Part shown: positions 52,976 to 61,962 of the stretch, one piece after another
Numbering within the stretch: position 1 is the first letter of the stretch
How the letters are laid out: each line of letters starts with the position of its first letter
Source: Ectopseudomonas khazarica
GTDB taxonomy: Bacteria; Pseudomonadota; Gammaproteobacteria; Pseudomonadales; Pseudomonadaceae
DNA: 64,000 nt
Reading direction: 5' to 3'
Assembly: GCF_004521985.1 (NCBI RefSeq)
Contig: NZ_SBHZ01000008.1
Span: 62,001-126,000 of the forward strand
The notes under the pieces: model-generated
Databases searched by the model: none
What the model was told of the DNA's origin: nothing
Seen by the model: the letters and a program-made list of their open reading frames with translations, nothing else
Made by a program: the position numbers and the translations under genes

Positions 52976-55603
52976 ATGCCCCTCGACATCCATCATCTGC
53001 GCCAGGAAGACTGGCGTTCCGAGTTCGGCGCCGGCGACCTGCGCCGGGGCATCGCCTACGCCGAGGAAAAGCGCAGCAAGCTGCTCAGCCTCAGGGATCA
53101 CAGCCTCCTGGCGAACTGCCGGGGCTCCGGCCAGACCTACCAGCAGCGCATCACCCTGCACCCCTACGGGCGCAAGTGGAGCGTGACCGGGCACTGCAGC
53201 TGCCCGGTCGGCTTCAACTGCAAGCACGTGGTCGCCGCCCTGCTCACCCTGGAAGCCGTGCAGAAGAGCGGCGCAGACCTGTCCGAGCTGATCGTGCCGA
53301 GCAAGGAAGTCGCCGAACAGCGCCTGGAGGGCATCAGCCCCGTCCCTGTGCTGACCCTGGGCAGCCACGTGCGCGTGCACTTCGATGCACGCAAGGGGCG
53401 CATGCTGGAGCAGACCCAGCACCGCGCCGCACTGGCCTTCGACTACGCCGGGCATCTGGCTTTCGGCAAGCCGGCCAAGGACCTGGTCAAGCGCCTCCAG
53501 GCCGACCTGAACCTGCGCGTCATCCGCGATGCGAACGCCGAGGCGCGGCTGCGCAAGCGCCTGGAACAGCTTGGCCTGCAGGTCGCCCTGCGGCAGAGCG
53601 ACGCCCTGCCAGCCGATGCCGGCGAGCCGTTCGAGCTGGAGGGCGAGCGCGACTGGCTCGGCTTCGTGCAGAACCAGCTGCCGCAACTGCGCGCCGAAGG
53701 CTGGCAGATCCACATGCGCCCGGACTTCCAGTACAACCTGGCGGAAGTCGAGGACTGGTACGCCGAAGTCGAGGAAGACCCGCAGCAGAACTGGTTCGAC
53801 CTGGAGCTCGGCATCGAGGTGGAAGGTCAGCGCCTGAGCCTGCTGCCGATCCTCCTGCAGGCGATTCGCCGCACGCCCTGGCTGCTGACGCCCGAAGCGC
53901 TGGCCCAGCGTGCCGACGAGGATCGCCTGCTGGTCAACCTGCCCCAGGGCGGCAAGCGCATCGCCCTGCCCTTCGCCCGCCTCAAGCCGCTGCTGGCGAC
54001 GCTGGGTGAGCTGTACTTCCGCGATCCGGGCGAGGACCACCTGCCGCTGCGCCTGGGCCGTGCCGATGCCGCACGCCTGGCAGAACTGGCGCAGGGCCCG
54101 GCGCTGAACTGGCAGGGCGGTGACGAGCTGCGCGGCTTCGCCCAGCGCCTGCAACGACTGCAGGTCAGAGAAGTGGCCGCGCCTGCAGGCCTGCAGGCCG
54201 AACTGCGCGCCTATCAGCTAGAGGGGCTGAACTGGATGCAGACCCTCGCCGAACTGCGCGTGGGCGGTGTGCTGGCCGATGACATGGGCCTGGGCAAGAC
54301 CCTGCAGACACTGGCCCATGTGCTCTGCGAAAAGCAGGCCGGACGTCTCGACAAGCCCGCGCTGATCGTCATGCCCACCAGCCTGATCCCCAACTGGCAG
54401 GACGAGGCGGCCCGCTTCACCCCGCAGTTGCGCGTGCTCGCCCTGCACGGCAACAAGCGCAAGGCGCTGTTCGAGGAGATCGCCGCGCACGACCTGATCC
54501 TCACCACCTACGCCCTGCTGCCGCGCGATCTCAAGGCGCTGAACCAGCAGTCTTATCGTCTGCTGATTCTCGACGAGGCGCAGAACATCAAGAACCCGCG
54601 CAGCAAGGCCGCCACTGCCGCTGCGCAGGTACAGGCCGACCTGCGCCTGTGCCTGACCGGCACGCCGCTGGAGAATCACCTGGGCGAGCTGTGGTCGCTG
54701 TTCCACTTCCTCATGCCCGGCTGGCTGGGCGACGCCAAGGCCTTCACCCGCGACTACCGCACGCCCATCGAGAAACGTGGCGATGCCCAGCGCCTGGCGC
54801 ACCTGGGCGGGCGCATCCGCCCCTTCCTCCTGCGCCGCACCAAGGAGCAGGTGGCCAGCGAGCTGCCGCCGAAGACCGAGATCATCCAGTGGGTCGAGAT
54901 GACCCAGCTGCAGCGCGACCGCTACGAAACCCTGCGCCTGGCCATGGACCAGAAGGTACGCGACGAGATTGCCCGCCAGGGCCTGGCACGCAGCCATATC
55001 GTCATCCTCGAAGCCCTGTTGCGCCTGCGCCAGAGCTGCTGTGACCTGCGCCTGCTCGGCGACGACGCGAGCGACCTGAGCGCCGCCGACTCGGGCAAGC
55101 TCAGCGCCCTGCTGGAAATGCTCGTGGAGCTGGTCGAAGAAGGCCGCCGCGTGCTGCTGTTCTCGCAGTTCACCTCGATGCTGGCGCTGATCGAGCAGGA
55201 GCTGCAGGCACGCAAGATCGCCTACGCCAAGCTGACCGGCAGCACCCAGGACCGACGTACACCAGTGCAACGCTTCCAGGCCGGCGAATTCCCGGTGTTC
55301 CTGATCAGCCTCAAGGCCGGCGGCAGCGGCCTGAACCTCACCGCAGCGGACACCGTGATCCATTTCGATCCCTGGTGGAACCCTGCCGCCGAAGCCCAGG
55401 CCAGCGACCGCGCCTACCGCATCGGCCAGGACAAGCCGGTGTTCGTTTACAAGCTGATCGCCCGTGGCAGCGTCGAGGAGAAGATCCAACACCTGCAGCA
55501 AGCCAAGGCCAGCCTGGCCGAGGGCGTGCTAGGCAGCGGTGGCCAGGGACAGTGGCAGCTGGACGAGGCGGACCTGGCCGCCCTGTTCGCCCCGCTGCAA
55601 TAG
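52976..55603 (+). CDS. SWIM-finger SNF2-family ATPase
   Basis: This 875-residue protein has an N-terminal SWIM zinc finger (HCSCPVGFNCKHVVAALL, about 75-92). A middle region of unknown fold follows, then an SNF2 helicase-like core (about 395-870). Its motifs are DDMGLGKTLQT (I), LILDEAQNIKN (II, DEAQ form), CLTGTPLENHLGELWSL (III), LFSQFTSMLALIEQEL (IV) and SDRAYRIGQDKPVFVYKLI (VI). Such ATPases translocate on duplex DNA, usually to remodel protein-DNA complexes, for example at stalled transcription. It is common in Pseudomonas and has no nearby nuclease or methylase. The ATG at 52976 is chosen, although its ribosome-binding site is weak. Confidence 0.88.
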   Translation: MPLDIHHLRQEDWRSEFGAGDLRRGIAYAEEKRSKLLSLRDHSLLANCRGSGQTYQQRITLHPYGRKWSVTGHCSCPVGFNCKHVVAALLTLEAVQKSGADLSELIVPSKEVAEQRLEGISPVPVLTLGSHVRVHFDARKGRMLEQTQHRAALAFDYAGHLAFGKPAKDLVKRLQADLNLRVIRDANAEARLRKRLEQLGLQVALRQSDALPADAGEPFELEGERDWLGFVQNQLPQLRAEGWQIHMRPDFQYNLAEVEDWYAEVEEDPQQNWFDLELGIEVEGQRLSLLPILLQAIRRTPWLLTPEALAQRADEDRLLVNLPQGGKRIALPFARLKPLLATLGELYFRDPGEDHLPLRLGRADAARLAELAQGPALNWQGGDELRGFAQRLQRLQVREVAAPAGLQAELRAYQLEGLNWMQTLAELRVGGVLADDMGLGKTLQTLAHVLCEKQAGRLDKPALIVMPTSLIPNWQDEAARFTPQLRVLALHGNKRKALFEEIAAHDLILTTYALLPRDLKALNQQSYRLLILDEAQNIKNPRSKAATAAAQVQADLRLCLTGTPLENHLGELWSLFHFLMPGWLGDAKAFTRDYRTPIEKRGDAQRLAHLGGRIRPFLLRRTKEQVASELPPKTEIIQWVEMTQLQRDRYETLRLAMDQKVRDEIARQGLARSHIVILEALLRLRQSCCDLRLLGDDASDLSAADSGKLSALLEMLVELVEEGRRVLLFSQFTSMLALIEQELQARKIAYAKLTGSTQDRRTPVQRFQAGEFPVFLISLKAGGSGLNLTAADTVIHFDPWWNPAAEAQASDRAYRIGQDKPVFVYKLIARGSVEEKIQHLQQAKASLAEGVLGSGGQGQWQLDEADLAALFAPLQ

Positions 55604-55613
55604 CGCATGCGCC

Positions 55614-56108
55614 TCAGTCGGCCGCATCGTCGCGCTCCGCTTCGGCATCCTCGCGGTTGCGCACCTTGCCACGCGGCACCGGGCCGGCAGCCGCAGGGAA
55701 ACGCGACGAGGCATAGCGCACCACCAGAATCGCCAGTGCCAGCAGGAGGATCGCCCCGGACACCATCACCACGCCCCAGCTTGGTTTGTGGGTGTGGGAA
55801 ATGTCGGAGATCATCAGGCGCGTCAGCGCGGTGATCGCCACGTAGATCATGAAGCGGATCGGCATGTGGTTGGTCTTGAAGTAGATCCCAACCATGGCCG
55901 CCAGCTCCAGGTAGATGAACAGCAGCAGGATGTCATCGACCGTGATGTGGCCCTTCTCCAGCATGCCGATGAAGGCCATCACCCCGGCCCAGGCAGTGAT
56001 CGCCCCGATGGCGAACAGCGCCAGATAATGGAACGCCTCCATCAGCAGGTTGCCCAGCGACTCCGCCAGACCGTGCATGTGTTCGCGCAAGCGCTCAGCC
56101 CAATTCAT
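55614..56108 (-). CDS. PsiE-family membrane protein
   Basis: This 164-residue inner-membrane protein has about four hydrophobic helices in the PsiE pattern, with a long polar loop (KGHITVDDI) and GIYFKTNHMPIRFMIYVAITALTR, a conserved PsiE stretch. The family is named after a phosphate-starvation-inducible E. coli protein; its function is unknown. It is convergent with the SNF2 gene, with 10 bp between the stop codons. The tail (about 130-164) is charged and likely cytoplasmic. No Pho box is visible upstream. Confidence 0.85.
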   Translation of the reverse strand: MNWAERLREHMHGLAESLGNLLMEAFHYLALFAIGAITAWAGVMAFIGMLEKGHITVDDILLLFIYLELAAMVGIYFKTNHMPIRFMIYVAITALTRLMISDISHTHKPSWGVVMVSGAILLLALAILVVRYASSRFPAAAGPVPRGKVRNREDAEAERDDAAD

Positions 56109-56331
56109 CCTTCAACTCCCCAGCAAACCCGGCACGACGTCCCGAACACCCACCGCGGGCATTCACAGGCCACCATCATGCAGGAAAAAGACCCACGCGA
56201 GGATGATGCGGCAATGTGACGCAAGGCCCGGCCAGAGCGGGCGGCTCGACGCTGAAAGCACAGGACAGGCTCGCCAAGACGGCCTCCGGCATCGCACACT
56301 GCGGCATCCCCACTCAACGAAGGATCTCCCC

Positions 56332-57306
56332 ATGCGTCTTTTCTCGCTGAGCACCGCCTTGTCATCCGCCATGCTCGCCCTGGTCAGCCTGCCGTTGCAG
56401 GCAGCCGCACCGGCACCACAGAAGAGCCAGGTGCCGGGCTACTACCGCATGGCGCTCGGGGACTTCGAGGTCACGGCCCTGTACGACGGCTACACCGACC
56501 TGCCGGCCAGCCTGCTCAAGGGCATCGACGACAAGGACCTGCAGTCGTTGCTCGCGCGCATGTTCGTCGCATCCGAGAACGGCGTGCAGACCGCGGTCAA
56601 CGCCTACCTGATCAATACCGGTGACAACCTGGTGCTGGTCGACACCGGCGCCGCCCAGTGCTTCGGCCCGACGCTGGGCGTGGTGCAGAACAACCTCAAG
56701 GCGTCCGGCTACCAGCCGGAACAGGTCGATACCGTGCTGCTCACCCACCTGCATCCGGACCATGCCTGCGGCCTGGTCAACGCCGACGGCAGCCCGGCCT
56801 ACCCCAACGCGACCGTGGAAGTGCCCCAGGCGGAAGCCGACTTCTGGCTCGACGAGGCGACCATGGCCAAGGCCCCCGAAGGCATGCAGGGCATGTTCAA
56901 GCTGGCGCAGCAGGCCGTTGCGCCCTACGCCAGGATGAACAAGCTCAAGCCCTACGAAGCGCACGGCGAGCTGCTGCCCGGCGTCAGCCTGGTGGCCAGC
57001 CCCGGCCATACCCCCGGACATACGTCCTACCTGTTCCAGTCGGGCGGGCAGAGCCTGCTGGTATGGGGCGACATCGTGCACAACCATGCCGTGCAGTTCG
57101 CCAGGCCGGAGGTGGTCATCGAGTTCGACGTCGACAGCGCCAAGGCCCTGGAATCCCGCCAGCGCCTCCTCGCCGAAGCAGCCAGGGACAAGCTCTGGGT
57201 TGCCGGCGCGCACCTGCCCTTCCCCGGCCTAGGCCACGTACGCAAGGACACCCAGGGCTATGCCTGGGTACCCGCCGAATTCAGCCCGATCCGCAGCGAC
57301 CGCTGA
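56332..57306 (+). CDS. Exported metallo-beta-lactamase-fold hydrolase
   Basis: This 324-residue protein has a signal peptide (about 1-25, ending LQAAA). An MBL-fold domain follows with THLHPDHACG (the HxHxDH zinc motif, about 138-147), SPGHTPGHTSY with a further zinc histidine (about 223-233) and WGDIVHN with an aspartate ligand. AAGGAT precedes the ATG at 56332. Periplasmic members hydrolyse lactones, phosphodiesters or lactams; the pattern here fits the AHL-lactonase-like/quorum-quenching side of the fold loosely, so substrate is open. It ends before a strong terminator at 57316. Confidence 0.85.
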   Translation: MRLFSLSTALSSAMLALVSLPLQAAAPAPQKSQVPGYYRMALGDFEVTALYDGYTDLPASLLKGIDDKDLQSLLARMFVASENGVQTAVNAYLINTGDNLVLVDTGAAQCFGPTLGVVQNNLKASGYQPEQVDTVLLTHLHPDHACGLVNADGSPAYPNATVEVPQAEADFWLDEATMAKAPEGMQGMFKLAQQAVAPYARMNKLKPYEAHGELLPGVSLVASPGHTPGHTSYLFQSGGQSLLVWGDIVHNHAVQFARPEVVIEFDVDSAKALESRQRLLAEAARDKLWVAGAHLPFPGLGHVRKDTQGYAWVPAEFSPIRSDR

Positions 57307-57315
57307 ATTCCTGGC

Positions 57316-57350
57316 ACTCGCTGCTGGCAAAACGGCAGCGAGTTCTTTAT
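57316..57350 (+). terminator. Rho-independent terminator after the MBL gene
   Basis: A 9-bp stem ACTCGCTGC (57316-57324) / GCAGCGAGT (57335-57343) has a 10-nt loop and is followed by TCTTTAT. It lies 10 bp after the stop codon. Confidence 0.78.
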
Positions 57351-57360
57351 GCTTCGAGCA

Positions 57361-57376
57361 CTGTACAAATAAACAG
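57361..57376 (+). promoter_or_regulatory. LexA (SOS) box upstream of yebG
   Basis: CTGTACAAATAAACAG matches the LexA consensus CTGT-N8-ACAG perfectly. It lies 38 bp before the yebG start codon and overlaps a plausible -10 (TACAAA). Confidence 0.9.
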
Positions 57377-57414
57377 TTACCGATAGACACGCATGAAGGC
57401 AGATGAGGTGATGA

Positions 57415-57678
57415 ATGGCCGTCGAAGTGGTGTACCGCAGCAGTCGCGACCCGGAGCGCTTGTTCATGGATAAGGCCGAAGCCGATCGTTACGACAAGAT
57501 GCTCGAACTGGCCGAGCGCCTGACCGAGGTGCTGCACAAGGCAGTGCCGTCGCTGAACGAGGAGCAAGGCGAGGAAATCGGCATTTTCATGGCCAAGAAC
57601 CGCGACGTGTTCGCCAAGGCCTTCAAGAACCAGCCGGATGCGCTCGACGAACTCGAGGCCGAAGCGGCAAGCGAATGA
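57415..57678 (+). CDS. yebG: YebG-family DNA-damage-inducible protein
   Basis: This 87-residue protein begins MAVEVVYRSSRDPERLF and continues EADRYDKMLELAERLTEVL, matching the start of E. coli YebG (MAVEVKYVV ... ADAYDKML). The C-terminal half has EEQGEEIGIFMAKNRDVFAKAF. YebG is SOS-induced and its role is unknown. A perfect LexA box is at 57361-57376. GAGG lies 6 bp before the ATG at 57415. The length is slightly below the E. coli protein (96). Confidence 0.88.
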   Translation: MAVEVVYRSSRDPERLFMDKAEADRYDKMLELAERLTEVLHKAVPSLNEEQGEEIGIFMAKNRDVFAKAFKNQPDALDELEAEAASE

Positions 57679-57723
57679 CCAGCCCTGTAGGCCTCGCCGT
57701 GCTCGACGGTCGAGGCCTCGGGG

Positions 57724-57966
57724 TCATGCGCTGCCTGGCCGATACTGCGTCGCAGCCTGCTCCAGCCAGGCGGGCAGTTCACGGCGGCTGATGCCCTCGT
57801 ACCGGGCACGGGCCAGTTGCTCCAGCATGTACTGGCGCTTGGGCTCGTCTCCCTCGGCGAAGGAAAGTGCCAGGTCGCGGTCACTCCACTGACGGATGCG
57901 GCGAAACAGCCACCAGTGAAAGTACAGGCCGGCCGCAGTAGTGACGACGATGATGAAATAGTCCAT
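57724..57966 (-). CDS. Small single-pass membrane protein
   Basis: This 80-residue protein begins MDYFIIVVTTAAGLYFHWWL, a membrane anchor (about 4-21). A basic, helical cytoplasmic part follows (DRDLALSFAEGDEPKRQYML). I do not recognise the family. It is convergent with yebG and divergent from the DUF488 gene. Nothing in the sequence suggests a role. Confidence 0.65.
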   Translation of the reverse strand: MDYFIIVVTTAAGLYFHWWLFRRIRQWSDRDLALSFAEGDEPKRQYMLEQLARARYEGISRRELPAWLEQAATQYRPGSA

Positions 57967-58045
57967 GGTGATTCCTCCTCCCCCACGCTAAACGAGCACG
58001 CGCACGACGCCAAGTGCAGCGTTGCCGCAGGCAAGGAGCCGGTTG

Positions 58046-58450
58046 ATGATCCGCTGCAAACGGGTGTACCTGGAAGCCGAAACCTGCGACGGGCAGCGCG
58101 TGCTGATCGACCGCCTGTGGCCGAGAGGGCTGGCGAAGGATGCCCTGGCGTGCGACGCCTGGCTGCCCGATGTCGCGCCATCGACCGCCCTGCGCAAGGG
58201 CTTTGACCATCGCGCCCCTGCCTTCGCCGACTTTCGCGCAGCTTACCGCCACGAACTGGCCTGCCACCCCGAGCACTGGCAGCGCCTGCTGCACTGGGCG
58301 GCAGGCGGCACCCTGACGTTGCTCTACGCCGCACGCGATGAGGTGCACAACAACGCACGCGTGCTGGCGGAGTTCCTCGAGGAGGAGCTGCTGCGACGCG
58401 ACACGCCGAGTTCGGCAGTGTGCTACCAGGGCGAGTTCGATGCGGGTTGA
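58046..58450 (+). CDS. DUF488-family protein
   Basis: This 134-residue protein has the DUF488 pattern: VLIDRLWPRGLAKDAL (about 20-35), with the RxWPRG loop, and a late LTLLYAARDEVHNNARVLAEFL (about 90-111). The function of the family is not known. AAGGAG at 58033-58038 precedes the ATG at 58046, which is chosen over an upstream TTG. It is divergent from the small membrane gene and precedes an EamA exporter by about 280 bp. Confidence 0.85.
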   Translation: MIRCKRVYLEAETCDGQRVLIDRLWPRGLAKDALACDAWLPDVAPSTALRKGFDHRAPAFADFRAAYRHELACHPEHWQRLLHWAAGGTLTLLYAARDEVHNNARVLAEFLEEELLRRDTPSSAVCYQGEFDAG

Positions 58451-58729
58451 CCACGCCGACCGCTCAGGCTAGCCTCTGGACCTCAACAACCGAGTCGCCC
58501 CATTTCCATGACCCTGCTCGCGCATCGCCCGAACGATCTCGCCAGCGCCGCCTACCGCGCCGCTGCCGATGGCTGTGCGCCGCCACCTGCCTGTCACGCC
58601 GGCACTCCCCCTCCGCCGGCAGCCGTCTAAGCGGGCTCACCCCGCACCTTCCCGCTCCGTCCTATCGGACTTGCCGAGCTGCGCCCGTGCGTACGGAGCT
58701 CACGCGGATTTATCGACAGGTGTTCCATC

Positions 58730-59611
58730 ATGCGTTTCCCTTCGCCCCTTCTGTCCCGCTACGGCGCGACAGCCTTGTTCGTGCTGCTCTGGTCTGCCGG
58801 CGCCATATTCGCCCGCCTCGGCCTGGACCATGCGTCCCCGTTCGCCTTTCTCGTCCTGCGCTTCGCCCTGGCCTGCGTGGCCCTGGCGTTGCTCGCCTGC
58901 CATTCCGGCATCTGGTTGCCGCAACGCGGCCTGCGCTGCTCGACCGCCAGGGCCGGGCTGCTGATGATCGGCGGCTACAGCATCTGCTACATGCTGGCCC
59001 TGGCTGAGGGCATCACGCCTGGCGTACTGGCCACGGTGCTGGGCGTACAACCCATCCTGACCCTGATGCTGCTGGAGCGGCGCGCCTCCCCGCTGCGCGT
59101 GCTGGGTCTGCTGACGGCCCTCGGCGGCCTGACGATCGTCGTCAGCGACAGCCTGCTGTACAGCGCACTGCCGGTCAGCGGCATGCTGTTCGCCCTCGGC
59201 GCCCTGCTCTGCATCACCCTGGGCAGCATCGCCCAGAAGAACCTGCGGCAGAGCCCCATGCACGCACTGCCGCTGCAGTACGGCCTGTGCCTGCTGGCCA
59301 GCCTGCTGCTGTTGCCGAGCCAGGACTGGCGCGTGGAGTACGATGTCGGACTGTTGCTGCCACTGCTGTGGATGGGGCTGGTGATCTCGGTGGGCGCGCA
59401 GCTGCTGCTGTACCGCCTGATCCAGGCCGGCAACCTGGTCAACGTCACCAGCCTGTTCTATCTGGTGCCGGTCACCACCGGCGTGCTCGACTATGTGCTG
59501 CTGGGCAACCGGCTCTCGGCACATGCCCTGGTCGGCATGGCCGCGATCCTGCTGGGCCTGACGCTGGTCTTCCGCCTGGCCCCGCAGCGCGGCCAGGCGA
59601 GCGAATGCTAG
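58730..59611 (+). CDS. EamA/DMT-family transporter
   Basis: This 293-residue inner-membrane protein has about ten hydrophobic helices in two EamA repeats. It starts SRYGATALFVLLWSAGAIFARLG (within 9-31) and later has YRLIQAGNLVNVTSLFYLVPV (within 228-248), typical of the family. It is probably a metabolite exporter. The first ATG at 58730 opens directly before the first helix. It is convergent with the leucine dehydrogenase gene, with a 4-bp overlap. Substrate unknown. Confidence 0.87.
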   Translation: MRFPSPLLSRYGATALFVLLWSAGAIFARLGLDHASPFAFLVLRFALACVALALLACHSGIWLPQRGLRCSTARAGLLMIGGYSICYMLALAEGITPGVLATVLGVQPILTLMLLERRASPLRVLGLLTALGGLTIVVSDSLLYSALPVSGMLFALGALLCITLGSIAQKNLRQSPMHALPLQYGLCLLASLLLLPSQDWRVEYDVGLLLPLLWMGLVISVGAQLLLYRLIQAGNLVNVTSLFYLVPVTTGVLDYVLLGNRLSAHALVGMAAILLGLTLVFRLAPQRGQASEC

Positions 59612-60630
59612 CGTTCGTACAGCAGGTGCTCGGCCAACCGGTCGGCGACCCTGGCGGGCGAGCGCTTCTCTGCCTGAGCGTGGGCGTAGATGTCGGTCAG
59701 GCGCTGGCTGATCCGCGCCAGGTGGGCGGTGATGGCCGGCAACCCCTCGCCGCGGTGACGTAACGCCACGTAGATCAGGCCGCCGGCATTGAGCACGTAA
59801 TCCGGCGCATAGAGGATGCCGCGAGCCTCCAGCTCGTCGGCGATCTCCGGGTTGGCCAGCTGATTGTTGGCTGCCCCGGCGACCGCGGCGCAGCGCAGGT
59901 GAGCGACGCTCTGCCGGTTCAGCACACCGCCAAGGCCACAGGGCGCGAGGATGTCGCAGGGCGTGGTCAGCAAGGCTTCGCTGGCGATCGGCTGGGCACC
60001 GAGCTGCTCGACGGCCAGCTGCACACGCCCGGCGTCCAGGTCGCTGACCAGCAGCTCGGCCCCCGCCGCATGCAACGCCTCGGCCAGGGCGAAGCCGACA
60101 TTACCCAGCCCCTGCACGGCGATGCGCAACCCTTCCAGATCATCCCCACCCAGCCGTGCCTGGGCGGTGGCGCGGATACCGGCGAATACGCCCAGTGCCG
60201 TATGCGGCGACGGGTCGCCCGCACTGGAAGTGCTGGTCGCATGCCGGGTATGCAGGGCGATGCAATCCATGTCGGCGCTGGAAGTGCCACTGTCGACGGC
60301 GGTGATATAGCGTCCGTTCAGCGTTTCGATGAAGCGCCCGAAGGCTTCGAACAGCGCGGCCCGGCTGTCCAGGTGCGCCGGGCGGATGAGCACCGCCTTG
60401 CCGCCACCGTGGTCGATGCCGGCCAGCGCCGCCTTGTAGCTCATGCCCTGAGCCAGGCGGATGGCGTCGCGGATGGCGCTCTGCTCGTCGGGATAGGCCA
60501 GGTAGCGGCAGCCACCGAGCGCCGGCCCGAGTCGGGTACTGTGAATGGCGATAACGGCCTTGAGGCCACTGACGGGATCGTCAGCCAGATGCAGGGCCTC
60601 GAGGCGGGCGGCTTCCATCATGCTGAACAT
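59608..60630 (-). CDS. ldh: Leucine dehydrogenase (Glu/Leu/Phe/Val family)
   Basis: This 340-residue NAD-dependent enzyme has the catalytic lysine motif GIDHGGGKAVL (about 70-80) and a GLGNVGFALAEALHAAG Rossmann motif (about 175-191). A late NAGGLIYVA segment (about 287-295) is also present. It oxidatively deaminates branched-chain amino acids to keto acids and ammonia, or the reverse. The length fits leucine dehydrogenases (about 340-365). The gene is a single unit with no branched-chain catabolic neighbour. Its start is ATG 60630; a nearby second ATG (codon 4) is possible. The symbol is by family resemblance. Confidence 0.85.
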   Translation of the reverse strand: MFSMMEAARLEALHLADDPVSGLKAVIAIHSTRLGPALGGCRYLAYPDEQSAIRDAIRLAQGMSYKAALAGIDHGGGKAVLIRPAHLDSRAALFEAFGRFIETLNGRYITAVDSGTSSADMDCIALHTRHATSTSSAGDPSPHTALGVFAGIRATAQARLGGDDLEGLRIAVQGLGNVGFALAEALHAAGAELLVSDLDAGRVQLAVEQLGAQPIASEALLTTPCDILAPCGLGGVLNRQSVAHLRCAAVAGAANNQLANPEIADELEARGILYAPDYVLNAGGLIYVALRHRGEGLPAITAHLARISQRLTDIYAHAQAEKRSPARVADRLAEHLLYER

Positions 60631-60730
60631 GGGCGAGCTCCCGGTCTGACTTCAGGCCACAGTATAGGTGAGGGCAACTGGACGAGCGTTCGACCAGGGG
60701 CTACAAGAGCAGAAGCCACCGGAGAATGCG

Positions 60731-61534
60731 ATGAGCCCACGCCAAGCCTGCCTGCAGTGCCTGCAACGCGACCCGCTTGCCCTGTTCGAGGCAGCGCTGT
60801 GGATCGCCGCCGAACATGACGAACAGTTGCAGCCGGCGAACCTGCTCGCCGACCTGCACGGACTGCAGCTGCAGGTCAGCGCCGGACTGCCGGCCCTGCC
60901 CGCGCGCGAGCTGGCCCAGCCGCTGCTGCGCCGGCTCGCCGAACTCGACTACCAGGAAGACGACGAAAGCGTGACACGCCCACGCCATGCCCTGCTCCAC
61001 GAGGTGCTGCGCCGCCGCCGTGGCCAGCCACTGTCGCTGGCGCTGATCGCCCTGGAGCTGGCACGACGCCTGGACATTCCGCTGCAGGGGGTGAATTTTC
61101 CCGGCCATTTCATGCTGCGCGTGCCGGGCGCCGACCACCTGCTCGACCCTTGTGGCGGCCGCCGCCTGTACACCCGTGACTGTCGCGAGCAGCTGTATCG
61201 TCAGCAGGGTGCGGGGGTCGAACTCAGCGCCGTGCACCTGCAGACCGCCGATGCAGCGGCCATGCTGCAGCGCCTGTCACGCAACCTGCGGCAGCTGCAC
61301 CTGCAGCATGACGAGCCCATGGCCGCGCTGAAGGATGCCGAGCGCGTGCTCCAGCTCGGCCCGCCGAACCTCGCCGACCACCTGGCCCGTGCGGACGTCT
61401 ACCAGCAGCTCGATTGCCCGCAGGGCGAACGCTACGACCTGGAGCGTGCCCTGCTGTTCTGTGAGGAGGAAGGCCTGCGCCTGCAGCTGAGCCAGCGCCT
61501 GCGTAATCTGCAGAGAGCACCTGCGGTGCACTGA
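60731..61534 (+). CDS. SirB1/transglutaminase-like protein with TPR
   Basis: This 267-residue protein has the SirB1-type core: LLHEVLRRRRGQPLSLALIALELARRL, with a PL(S/G)LAL active-site-like turn. GVNFPGHFMLRV (about 119-130) and LDPCGGRRLY (about 137-146) follow. The C-terminal part has repeated helices resembling tetratricopeptides. The family is paired with PilZ/tRNA-modification genes elsewhere, but its function is unknown. GGAG lies 6 bp before the ATG at 60731. It is convergent with the PilZ-domain gene, whose stop is 13 bp away. Confidence 0.82.
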   Translation: MSPRQACLQCLQRDPLALFEAALWIAAEHDEQLQPANLLADLHGLQLQVSAGLPALPARELAQPLLRRLAELDYQEDDESVTRPRHALLHEVLRRRRGQPLSLALIALELARRLDIPLQGVNFPGHFMLRVPGADHLLDPCGGRRLYTRDCREQLYRQQGAGVELSAVHLQTADAAAMLQRLSRNLRQLHLQHDEPMAALKDAERVLQLGPPNLADHLARADVYQQLDCPQGERYDLERALLFCEEEGLRLQLSQRLRNLQRAPAVH

Positions 61535-61546
61535 AACGAGTGATCT

Positions 61547-61903
61547 TCAGGCCGATGCCGGCAGGCCATGAAAGCTGAAGTAGTAGCGTAGCGCCTCGAT
61601 CATCTCGACATACTCGGCGGGGGGCGCGACCAGCGCGAAGCCGGAGTCATAGCAGCCCGGCGTGACATCCTCGCGGCACCACTGGCAGGTGGCGGAGACG
61701 TCGATGAAGCGCACACCTTGCTGACCGGGAATCTTCAGGCGCATGTCGAAACGCGCACCGACCAGCAGCGGCAGCTGGCTGATCAGCATCAGGCCGTCCA
61801 GGGAGACATTGCCGATGGAGCCCATCGGCTTGTCGGTGATGCGATTGAACACCTTCAGGTAGTAGGGCAACTGATGGCGTTCGATTCGACGCTGGCTGCG
61901 CAT
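61547..61903 (-). CDS. PilZ-domain c-di-GMP receptor
   Basis: This 118-residue single PilZ domain has RRIER (5-9) as the RxxxR motif and NVSLDG (about 32-37) as the (D/N)xSxxG motif, both needed for c-di-GMP binding. Both are intact, so it should bind c-di-GMP. It is probably an adaptor with no other domain. The window also holds two GGDEF cyclases at 20-26.9 kb, a likely signal source. No clear operon partner is adjacent. Confidence 0.86.
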   Translation of the reverse strand: MRSQRRIERHQLPYYLKVFNRITDKPMGSIGNVSLDGLMLISQLPLLVGARFDMRLKIPGQQGVRFIDVSATCQWCREDVTPGCYDSGFALVAPPAEYVEMIEALRYYFSFHGLPASA

Positions 61904-61962
61904 GGTGGCGAATCGCTACAAAGGGTCTTGAGTATGGCCCGCCCCCGGCCACTAGGCCAGCC

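Noticed and set aside
38857..55603. A defence island built on the UvrD-like helicase and the SNF2 ATPase
   Set aside because: The two genes are 12 kb apart with housekeeping loci between them, and no nuclease, methylase, TIR or toxin partners are adjacent.
56332..57306. Naming the MBL protein as an AHL lactonase
   Set aside because: The HxHxDH motif is common to the whole fold; the signal peptide and lack of specific lactonase marks do not allow a substrate call.
58508..58630. A 40-residue ORF before the EamA gene, ending PPPPAAV
   Set aside because: It has no clear Shine-Dalgarno sequence and low-complexity composition, so coding is not supported.
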